A DNA stretch of 64,000 bases from Spirodela intermedia (taxonomy: Eukaryota; Streptophyta; Magnoliopsida; Alismatales; Araceae). The translations under genes were made by a program, and so were the position numbers. The notes under the pieces are model-generated. The model worked only from the letters and a program-made list of their open reading frames with translations, did not search any database and had not been told where the DNA came from. The stretch spans positions 8,984,327 through 9,048,326 of the forward strand of contig LR746272.1 in assembly GCA_902729315.2 (NCBI GenBank), in the 5' to 3' direction. Numbering within the stretch: the stretch's first letter is position 1; each line of letters starts with the position of its first letter. Below, piece by piece: positions 11,271 to 22,300 of the stretch.

Positions 11271-14060
11271 AATTAATTCATCTCCTTCTCTTGGTGTACC
11301 ACTTAACCACACCAAACCTAATAATTGGCATCAAAATACACTTTGATCAATAGATACTAAAACATCTCAAAGAGTAGATCATGTGGCTAGTGAAATAATT
11401 AAATTCTCAAACTTGAGACCACCCATATTTGATGGAATAAATTATACATTCTAAAAGATTAGGGTCATAATTTATGCTTGACTTATGGATCAAAGGTGCA
11501 GAAAATGATGGTCCACAAAAGGCTTTGGACAAGATCACTAAGGAAGAGCTCAACATTAAACACTAAAGTCATGAATATCTTGCTTAGTACTATTAATGTA
11601 TTTGAATTTAATCATGTCTAATTGTGAAATAGTAAAGAAAATTTAAGACAATTTATGAATAACTTATGATGGGTAAGATACTAGGATTGACATCTTAGTA
11701 GGTGAGTATGAATTATTTCATATTAGAAAATGAGAGTCCATTAGTGAACTCGTCAAGAGGTTTAATAAAATACTTAATAGCATGAGAAATCTAAGTAAAG
11801 TCCTCTGGAATGAGGATGTAAATCAAAAGGTATTCTAGGCATGGATCAATGATTGTATGAAAGAAAAAATCACAATCATAAAATCTAAGAATTTAAATAA
11901 TATATATTTAATGAAATTGTCAATTCACTATTAACTTGTAAAATAGATGTAGCTAGAAGTAGAACTCTCTCAAGAAAAAGAGGTACAAAAATTACCTTCA
12001 AAATTACAAAAATATATAATAAAGATGAAGAGATTGCTTTTCTATCCAAATAATTGACCAAGTTGTAGAAAATTAAGAAAAATCCACATGCAAAAAAGGT
12101 ACAAAATACCTCACTAAATTTTTTGACAACTTGTGCTTTGAATGTTAGAATGAATGACACTTCAAAGATGACTACCCATTATTAAAGAAGAAAAATTCAA
12201 GGAAAAAAAACAGAGGGCAACAATAACTACATGGAGTGACAATGATTACAGCATAGATGAAGAAGTTGAAGAAATAAAGATGAGTACCCATTATTAAAGA
12301 AGAAAATTCAAGTAAAAAAATGAAGGGCAACAATAGCTATGTGGAGTGACAATGATTGCAGCATTGATGAATAAGTTGAAGGAAGAAAGATCTATGTCTA
12401 ATAGTTAAATCAACAAAGATACACATATCTAATTGCTTTCCCTTATATAGTCAATTACAAGATGATATAAATGAGTTAATGGATGCATATGAAACTATTA
12501 GACTTTAGTTTAAGCATCACAAAAAGAGAATCTTGGACTTAGAGAGTCAAAAATTTCTCTAGAAAACAGAATTAAGGATGATATCATTCTTACCTAAACC
12601 TTAGAGAAAGAAAAATGCCTTATCAAAAAAGTTGCATGTTATAAAAGGAAATTGAGGACACATCCTCTCAGCTAATTCATACCCACCATTACTGAATAGA
12701 GAGATAATATAGTTCTCATGGTAGTAGAAAAAATCGAAATAAAAGATGAAGTTAGGAGTCAAAAATTCACTAAAAATTCATGTGATTAGGCCACAAATTG
12801 TTTTGCACATGAAAGTGCGATATCTGAACAGTCTAGAAAATCATGTATTGAAAAGAAAAATCAGAAGTTGAGTACATAAATTAAGCAATCTACTAAAATT
12901 GACTAGAAAGTAGAAAAGAAATTGTCTAACTTGAGGTTGTACTATGAGAAATTATGTGATAGTCAAAGAGCATTAGATATACTGTTAAGAAGTTAAAAAT
13001 TATCACTTAGAAAGGAAATATTAGACTATAATCTGAGATCACCAAGAAGTGATTTAAGAAACAAAATTAGACAATTTTTTAGGAATAAAATTAAACCTAA
13101 AAGATGATATGTTTGGGTACCTAAGGGTACTTTAGATATACTCAAAGTAATTTCGGTTCATCAATTGAAAAATTAATTATATTTTTCAGAGGGGTCTCTA
13201 GTGACCAACCTCACAGTAATATTTGGGAGAGCAGGTGTTTAAGACGCATGACTAGAGATCAAAGTTGGTTCTCCACATTTAAGGTTATGGATGAAGGTGA
13301 AGTCACGTTCAAGATGACAAAATAAAGAATATTTATGGGTATTGAGATATTTCATGAAATAATAAATTTGATGTTTAAGATGTTCTTTTTGTTTATGGAT
13401 TAAAGTAAACTTTGATCAATCTTAGTTAATTTTATAACAATGATATGGAAGTTATATTTAAAAAGAGAAATAATGAATTTTAAATGATACTGATGGTGAA
13501 TTGTATTCCCTAGTGATAGAATGAAGAATCTCTATGTTCTTGATCTTAAGAAGTTAATTAAGGCTAATGTATATCTCGTAACTGAAAATAATGAAGATGA
13601 AATAGATCTTTGATGTGAAAGACAAACATGCAAACATTAGAACAATAGAGAAATTATCAAAATTAGACCTAATTAGAGGACTGACCACCTAATCTCACAA
13701 ATAAGGAAAAATACACATGTGAGAGTTGCATCAAAGAACAATAAACTAGATAAGAGTTCAAATTGCATGAACTTTTCTTCAAATTATGTGATGAATTAAG
13801 AATTACTCATGAATTTTCAGCTTTTTATACTTTTCATCAAAACAAAGTGGTAGAAAGAAAAAGCAAAACACTATCTGATATATCTAGGACTATGATAGCC
13901 AAAGGTGACCTCTCTAAATATTTATGGGCTGAAACTATTAGCACAACACATTATGTCACAAATAGAGTGTTGATTAGATCAAGACTAAAGAAAATTCTGT
14001 ATGAACTTTTAAAGAACAAAAAAATGAATATAAGTTATTTAAGACCATTCGAATAATATT
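11271..14060 (+). mobile_element. Decayed Ty1/copia retrotransposon (gag to integrase)
   Basis: In + strand order I see a degenerate primer-binding-like stretch near 11323-11340 and gag-like translation with a PPIFDG-type block (about 11405-11440). A CCHC zinc knuckle follows at about 12132-12180, with stops inside and its last cysteine lost. A decayed protease region with the MTRDQSW-like block lies near 13240-13270, and integrase core C-terminal sequence is in an open stretch at 13763-14056 (motifs such as RTMIAKGDL and YLWAE). Stops and frameshifts throughout mean it is dead. It is absent from the equivalent spacer after RLK2, so it inserted after the duplication or was lost there. Confidence 0.75.
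12167..12390 (+). repeat. Two-copy tandem duplication, period about 112 bp, inside copia gag relic
   Basis: The segment starting 'gatgactacccattattaa' at 12167 is repeated as 'gatgagtacccattattaa' at 12279, with good similarity across the unit (including a 'gtggagtgacaatgatt' block). It lies just after the zinc-knuckle relic. Confidence 0.8.
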
Positions 14061-14139
14061 TTATTATTAACAATAGAAAAAATGATGGAAAAGAGGAGTT
14101 GAAAAATTGTTCAAAGAAGTGATGAAGGTATATTCAAAC

Positions 14140-14530
14140 TGACATAGAGTTTATTTTCCCTTAATGTGTTTTATTCTCACAAGTTCTGGTATTGATAAGG
14201 TAACCATTTTCAAGGGTGAGTTTGTTAGATGTCATTACTTGATCATTAATTAAGGTTTTGTCTTTTCAACATTACACGATCCCCCTAGATTGAGTCTTGA
14301 ATGGTCCCACATGAGGGCCAAATGTTGTGGTCAAAGGCAACATCTTCAAGGTAGATCTTGTTAAACATATTGGTGTGGGCCATTGTGCTGGACCCCCAAC
14401 AGATGACAATGATAAAATTATAAATTTTTAATCCCTTTTAGCAATTTATAATGGTTGGGTTAAGGTGTTTTTCCCCGTATAACCTCATACTACTGACCAA
14501 GGTAGTACGGCCAAACCCCTTGTCTTTATA
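14140..14530. repeat. Shared spacer block, copy 1 (pairs with about 32040-32460)
   Basis: Collinear with 32040-32460, including 'gatccccctagat' and 'tggtcccacatgagggcc'. It forms the next shared module of the duplicated unit, directly upstream of the exon-1 relic. No coding content is seen. Confidence 0.7.
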
Positions 14531-14539
14531 CAGTCCGGA

Positions 14540-15480
14540 GGAGGCTTTATCACCTTGACGAGGAGGAGCAGGCTCGAGTGTGAATAGGGGACACCGGAGG
14601 GGGGACGTGGCGCCATTGATAAGCTTCGTCATCCTCGTCAACACCCATACGAAAATTATCACCTTGATTTTCTAATGGTTGGAACGCGGCTCTTGAAGGA
14701 AACTGGGGTCCGCCGATCGATCCATTCTCCTGGTGCTCGTCAGCCGAGATGTCCGCCTGCACTGCCCCCACGGCGCCACCGGGCGTCCCTGAACCGGGCG
14801 TCGTCGTGGGGCCACTGCCCAGTCGTAGGATTCTTGACGGCGACTCTGAACTGCTGTCTCCGGGGCCGGGGAGCCCACGCGCAGACTCTCCCCCTGGAGG
14901 AAGGTGAGTTATCCCGACGACCACTCTCCTCCGCTCTGCTCCTCCTCGCCACGGGATCGGCTGCTCTCTCTCTCTCTCTCGCTGTGTTCTTAACTCCTCT
15001 TCTCAAGCCTGGGGATTGTGTTGGCGACAATCGGTCAGGTTTTTCGGTTTTAAATGGGGCAAAAAATTTCCCCTCTCGGCGCGCATCGAGTAGGCAAGTT
15101 CTCTCGGCAATCTTTCATAACCATTCAGATACAGAACCATCTTCGACCTGATTCATTATTCTCAATAATAACTATACAAGAATTTGCTTCATTCCTTATA
15201 TATACAAATATAATGTTATTATAGATCTTTATTAATTTTCCCTAACTGTTTCATCTCTCTCTCTCTCCATTCTCAACTTCTCTCGTATTCTCAGACTTGG
15301 GGGGGTGGCGACCATCGCTCAGCTTTTTCCACCTTAAACGGACAAAATATTTCCTCTCTTCGCCCGCATCGAATAAGAATCAGAAAATTCTCAAAACGTA
15401 TTCAGACAGAACCATCTTCGAGCTCCATTCCATAGTAAGATATTATTCGCAATAATGCCGATATCAGGAATTATTTATTC
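14540..15480 (+). pseudogene. Relic of receptor exon 1 / intron 1 module (5'-truncated exon 1)
   Basis: Bases about 14833-14903 match the second half of the receptor signal-peptide exon (alanine/leucine core, then AHAQTL) and end at an intact GTGAGT donor (14904). The start codon and first half of the exon are missing, replaced by upstream sequence shared with 32480-32710. Two intron-1-like segments follow (about 14990-15150 and 15260-15440); both resemble the true RLK2 intron 1 at 16540-16740, including the 'cagaaccatcttcga' stretch. The region is GC-rich and gives several overlapping spurious ORFs on both strands. Confidence 0.7.
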
Positions 15481-16355
15481 AACTTGTTTCATTTATAAAG
15501 ACAAGGAATTTATCAGAAAAGCAAGAAATATGTAAATAAAATTTCCAAAATAAAGACTAGAAGGTTACAATCAAGTGTTTATGATTTCACTCAAAGTCTC
15601 AACCTCTTTTTAAAGCCTTGAAAAGATCATTCATGATTTCAACGCATTTATGAGCTTCTTTTGTCTCTCTTCGTTAGTAATCCCACTCTTTGATAATTCC
15701 TTCATGGGTGTGGGGCCCCAAAGCTCACAGGATCTGACCAGAGGCCCATGAAGGCTCTCCACACGGATCTTTAAGGTTATTCTTCTATCAAATTGATCGC
15801 TCCATTATGAAACAAGGAGACCGTTAGGAGGAGTTGCCGTCATTTATGAGCTCCGCTTTCCTCGTCAAACCCCAAAACCTTCATTTCTGCGGGAAGATCT
15901 CGCATTGGTTTCTGCAGTTGGTGGAAAGTGACGTGCGAAAGAAAGTCGTCGTCCTTCTCTCGGATGTCGTCAGCTAATTTGCCCACCTGCTCCGCCCCTC
16001 CTCCCCCCGGCCGAAGTCAGCTGCCACCGCTGCCGTCCGTCACCATTATGTAGACGGCTTCTTTCAGTATTCATAAATGTCAGCCGGTGCCCCGGAGAAA
16101 CCAGATAACTAATGCGGGGGAGGGATTAAGATATACCGGCGGCGCCGCCAATAAGACCGCTCCCCTCCCCTCTTCACTCCTTGCGTGTCTGTGATCGGTC
16201 TACGCCCCAGGGTGTGGACTCCATCTCCGGCCATCCCTCCCTCCCTCTCATATGTGAGAGGAAATCGCCGGGATAACCAATTTGCTTCGTTACTCCTCCC
16301 CACCTACCACCTGTTCCTCGAGCAGGAGACAACAGGGAAGCGGACGAGAAGAGGG
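15481..16355 (+). other. 5' flank / probable promoter region of RLK2
   Basis: Non-coding sequence up to the RLK2 start. About 15690-16355 is similar to 33580-34131 upstream of RLK3, so it is the conserved 5' flank of this receptor type. I could not identify a convincing TATA box. Confidence 0.5.
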
Positions 16356-19300
16356 ATGAGAGCAGCTGCACCGGCGGCGCTCCGCCGAGCTATGTTCTTT
16401 TACCTCCTCTTGGCGGCGACTCTGAACTGCAGTCTCGAAGGGCGGGGAGCCCATGCGCAGACTCTCCCCAAGGAGGAAAGTGAGTAATAACGACGAGCGC
16501 CCTCCTCCGCTCTGCTCCCACTCGCCATGGAATCGCCAGGAGCTGCTCGCTCCGTTCTCAGCTTTGCTCGTCTTCTCGAGCGTGGGGGTTGGGTTGGCGA
16601 CCATCGCTCAGTTTTTTCCGTCACGAAATATTTATTTTCTCGGCTCCTCATCGAGTAAGAAAATTGCGTCAGCAATCCGAATTTTTTTCGAAAGTGTTCG
16701 GATATAGAACCATCTTCGACCTCGCTTCCGTAGCAAGATATTATTAGCAATAATGCCGATATAAGGATTTTATTTATAGAATATGTATAAATATAACATT
16801 ATGATATATTTTTCATTTTCCGTAACAGGTTCATTTCTCTCTCTCTCACTCTCTCACTCTCTCTCTCCCTACGTTATATATATATATATATCCTTATTTT
16901 GTTCTTATTTCGAGTTCTAACTCTACCCGGTGGGCATCGCGCGGGAACGTTCAGTCGAGGCGCTCAAGCAAATCGCTTCAAAGCTGAAGATTCCGGAGAC
17001 GCTGTGGAACTTCAGCTTAAATCCTTGCACTCAGTGGATTAAGATAAACGAATCCTTCTTCAACCACCACGTCTACTGCCAGGAAATCACCCCGACCGCG
17101 ACGAACGCGACCACGAACACCACCTGGCATGTCGTCAGCATGTATGCCCCTGCCGCTGTCCCCGCCAGTGTAGTATTCCCCTTATGTTGTCTCGTCGATC
17201 GCGACGCCGACTGATTCGTTGTTGTCTGAACGAAATGGTGTTCAGCGAAATCAAGGCGGCTGATCTGGCTGGAGTGCTGCCGGAGGAGTTCGGCAAGCTC
17301 AGTTACCTATCCTTTCTGTACGTTCCCGTACCTAAAGTCTTGTGTTTCCCCATTCTTTCTTTTAAACTTTGGCGAACCTAACATCTCCGCGCTCCATACC
17401 TGCCGGAACTTTTCGTATCCTCTGGACTGGCGGAACTGAGCAGTGACCTCTCTCGGAACTACATCAGCGGCTCCATACCTGCCGCAAATTGGACTTCTCT
17501 TCCTCTGAAAAACATGTAAATCACCACCATTCCGATCCCTACATCCCCGTCAATGCAAATTCGATTTCTCTATTCTGTGGTTTAGATGGTGGTGTACCTA
17601 ACCAAGGGCTTTGTTGTGTACCACTGCAGAAACGTCCTGGCAAACCGTATCTCGGGTACGATTCCTGAGGAGATTGGGAACATTAAAACGCTTGAATCAC
17701 TGTAATGCCTCCATATCCTGTTGGAAAAAAGACATTTTCCCAACAAACCGGCATTGTTTATTAAAAACAGTTGACAATCGACAAGTTTTATTTCTAATTA
17801 AGCCTTTCTTTGAAGTTTCCTGGAGAGCAATATGATGCAAGGGCCTCTTCCTCGTAGCCTTGGAAGTTTGTCCAACTTAAAAAGACTGTAAGACTCTAGT
17901 CCATGCTACGTTGTTCTTCGGTGATTAATTGTCGTCCTTTACGTCAATCAAAGAAATCAGAGGAAAATGTTTGTCCAAATTATGTGACTAGTTAAAGAAA
18001 ATGACGGTGCATCAAATAATTTCAGCCTTCTTTCTTGCAACAACTTTTCCGGTGAGCTTCCAGAAACACTGGGTAACCTGAAGAACTTGACAGACATGTA
18101 CGGTTCCTACGCTGATATTTGTAAGAATCTTTGATGAGATTAATAATTCGCTTAGTATGAATAATCGGTGCCGGATAATGTTTTCAGTCGGCTGGATGGA
18201 ACCGAGATATCTGGGAAGATACCAAGCTTCATAGGAAACTGGACGCAACTACAAAGACTGTAAGCTCAGCTGTTGTTATTTATCTTTTCCCACCCTATCA
18301 ATATGAAAATGATGCTTTTACTGCATGGAATTCTCATGAGATGTACGTTTTCTAAGGTTGCAGCGACATGCAAGGAACATCCTTGGAGGGTCCCTTTCCA
18401 CCCGAGTTCTCATCATTCCAGGCCATAATGGAGTTGTAAGTCTGGCTTTACTCTGTTTCCGTATTTTAGGCTGTTGTCTTTGTTAGGACACTACTGATAA
18501 TAGTTATGTTGGCTTTCCTTTTTAGGAGAGTCTCTGACCTGAAAAATACGGGCGGTAGCTTCCCTCCCCTTGAGAAACTGATAAGTTTAAAAGAATTGTA
18601 AGACTGCGAATGACATTTATTCACCCGCATGAATATATTTTTGACAATTTGTTGATACATTTTTCTATGTAAACACTATCAGGGTCCTCCGAAATTGCTC
18701 AATATCTGGCAGCATCCCGGGTTACATTGGCTTATTTACTCAACTGCAAATCCTGTAAGTTCCTTATGCACGAATGTTTTCGTAATCTGTTGTTGAAGCG
18801 GTAATGATGTTTGAATTTGACACGTTTTTGAGACGTTTTAGGCTAAAAGTCAGTTTCTATGATGCCTTCAACAGGCGGAGGCATGTTGCATCTTTGTATT
18901 AGTTTAGACCATCTGCATGTGATCGGTATGGTTATGTCAGAGTTTTGCAGGGTCTAGGGGAGCTGCCCCAGATACCTCTGGACAACATCGTATGGTGTAA
19001 ACTCTTAATTTGACGTCATTCATGAGCCTGCGTTTTAGTATGATCTTCTTTTTCGGGTCTTTTTATTTCCCAAACGAAGCATATCAATCGAGACAGGTTC
19101 AGATATTTGATTCAGGTCTCCTTGTCTGATGATAGTACGTATATGGCCATTGATGTTCGCAGTTCCAGTTGGTGTTCCCGGAGGTCTTCAATTTCCCTCT
19201 GTACCACAGAGGGAAAGAAACTGTAGCCGAGAACTCTAGACATATCCTATACCAGCAAATAGGTGGGAGCCACTGGCTACTAAAGATATAGGAAATTGTT

Positions 19301-22300
19301 TCATATCGCACTCACTCTGGGGAGTAATTACGTTAATAAATGAGAATGTGGTGGTTAATGCATAGTGATATCGACCTTGGGAGTATTCCATGCTATGTAC
19401 TCTGAATAGATCCTTAAAAGGTACAACTTTACATAAAAGTTGAAAATTTGTTGACGTCATCTTACTTTACATGTTTGCTCCGGCACCAATGATGTTCCTG
19501 CAGCCTTTTTTCTCGCTCTCGTAATTGCTAGATTATCATCAATATGGGTTTTATCATTTGGATCTTAAAAGGAGGACTCGTACTTTGATAGTCATATTTG
19601 CTGGTCATAGGGAGAACAATTATTTGTCTCCGCTTTTGCACATTTTTTGATGGACTTGTGCTGCAGAGATCTGAGCTTTAATAATTTGACGGGTGAAATA
19701 CCAAAAAGCTTTGAGAATCTTGGACGCTTAACCACTATGTAAGTGCCTGCAGATTCGATTCAGTCAATGATTCAGCTTAATATGCTGGTGGGAAAGTCAG
19801 AAGATTTATACCGTTTCTGTTGAAGGAACGTTTTCACGATAATTTTATTGTATTCTGCACTTTGTTTGATTTGCATAATCAGGTATCTTACAAGCAACAA
19901 ACTTACTGGATCAATACCCGAATGGATTAAGAGCACCAGGAAGAATATGTACGTTTGTCTTCCAGGCAATATTTTGCATTTTATGTCCCAGTGAATTTTT
20001 TGTTGTGTATGAATCATCATCATAACACAACGTTTAAATGTCAGGGATATTTCTTACAATACATTCACCGATCTTTCATCTGCACCACCTAACTGTGAGC
20101 AAGAATCACGGTAAGCATGCTTTTTGTCTGTCGCACCTGTTGCTTTTAATTATTGTGTCTGGAATTAAACTATGTTTACCTAACTTGCAGGAACTACGTT
20201 GCCAGCTTTTCATCGACCACAAGTGATTCGTAGGTTTCTGACATTGTTGAAGTCTATATTATACTATGGGTATCTCAAAAGTGTCTAAATGATTCACTCT
20301 CTCTGTTCAACCTTTGCAGGATAGCGTCGTGTTTAAAAAAGGACCTCCCCTGTGATGGCACACCTAAAAGTGGGTATAAATCTCCTTTCTACGAGACAGC
20401 TTCTGTACCTTTTCAGTTTGATTTTTTTTCTTTTGCATGGTTGGAGGAGAACAACCCTATGATTTGAAACTCTGACATACGAACATGACGTTCTCTTGAT
20501 TAATTTTTTATTTGGCTTTTCGGAATTTCTGCAGACTATAACCTTTTCATAAATTGTGGAGGTGAAAGTGTGATTGTTGATGGCAATGAGTATGAACGTG
20601 ACACATCATTGGAAGGCAAATCCAAGTATTTTCTTTCTAGCAGTCGAAAGTGGGCTTACAGCAGTACAGGATACTTTATTTGGGCACCAGACGCACCATT
20701 TGTAGAAGAAAATGCATCATTATTCACAATGCCCAATACAGAATTGTACAAAACCGCTCGTTTGAATCCTCTTTCTCTCAAATACTATGGTCTGTGCTTG
20801 CAGCCCGGAAATTATACAGTCAAACTGCACTTTGCTGAAATAGTATTCACTCCTCCCCCAACATTTGGCAGTCTTGGAAGGCGTGTGTTTGATGTATCCA
20901 TCCAGGTGATTTGGATTCTTTGGACTAACAATCCTTATGAATGCACATAGTTTTTTACTATTCCTCTTTTCGATCACTTTAAGACGATCATTCCTAATTA
21001 TTTCGTCCCACAATATCATTCTCTAGCGTGGTTTGGTGTCACATATGCTGATTCTTATCCGAGCTTCGTTCATACATACGGTTGTCATTGAAGACCTCTT
21101 CGTAGCTTGGATACATGACATCATTTCTTGAAAACGAGAAATCATCTTTCTAACACTTCAAAAATTAATTCATTGGTATTCAGTTATTCCCTTTTCCGGT
21201 TCATGTGTCTTTTTTTTAGCACTTTTGCATTCTTGTATGTTGATCCAGCTGACAAAACTCTCACCATTGAACCAGGGGAAACAGGTGTTAAGAGACTTTA
21301 ACATCGTAGCAGCGGCCAATGGAACTGGTAAGGGAGTTATTAGGAATTTTACTGCCCTTGTCGAGGTTGGCACATTGGAGATCCATTTCGTGTGGTCTGG
21401 CAAAGGGACTAATTCAATTCCGGATAGAAGTTTATATGGGCCACTCATATCAGCGATTTCAGTAACTCCAAGTATGTATATGGAGATAATTCAGCGTCCC
21501 TTATTAGCTACATGATTATTTGATTTTTTCCTTTTATTTTCATTGTAGATTTCACACCTCGTGTGTTTAAGACCAATAAACTTTCGATTGGTGCTACCGT
21601 GGGAATTGTTGTTGCGTCAACTGTGTTGGTGATGCTGATGATTTTCGGTCTTGTATGGTTTTACCTTAGGAGGAAAGCCATTGAGAACAACGGTGAGTTA
21701 TTTTCATATGTTGTGTGTTTACCCAATAAATCTTCATTGCACGAATCATTATATCGAGCAGAATTATAAGTAAAACCTGCATTTATCAGTTTGTATCGGT
21801 ACTATGTGCGTAACTTATGTTTACAGTATCCTCGTTTGCATTTGTTATGTATGTCTCCAAATGTATGCGATGGAAAATTCCTTATATCTGATAATAACAA
21901 GCTTTCACTGTTTCCGCTTTCCCCTTTTATAACTTCTATAGGTAGCAATTGTACCAGATAAAGAAATAATGAGCTTGTTGTTGAGAAATAGTTCCACTAA
22001 ATAACGAGGGGATATCAGAAATTGGAGACATGACGTGCGTCTCAATGGACCATGCTTTCTAAACTTTGAGAAGACTTTTTGTGCAGGACAAGAGCTGCCC
22101 TGAAGATGTTCTTGCGCTGCTAACTATTTTACGCACCATCCTAGTGTTAAAAGCGACCATATTCATGAAATTATTTAGTGTTAGAGCTATGGGATAGTCA
22201 GAAGGCCTCCAGTGATGAGAGCAGGGAATGTTCTCTCAAGGGAACGTTCTCCAGAATTAGAGCTTATTGAGCAGCGAAATTGTGGCTAGGGATCCATTCA

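Noticed and set aside
13763-14056. Open frame with integrase motifs as a possible functional gene
   Set aside because: It is one intact stretch of a copia relic full of stops and frameshifts before and after it, with no complete domain.
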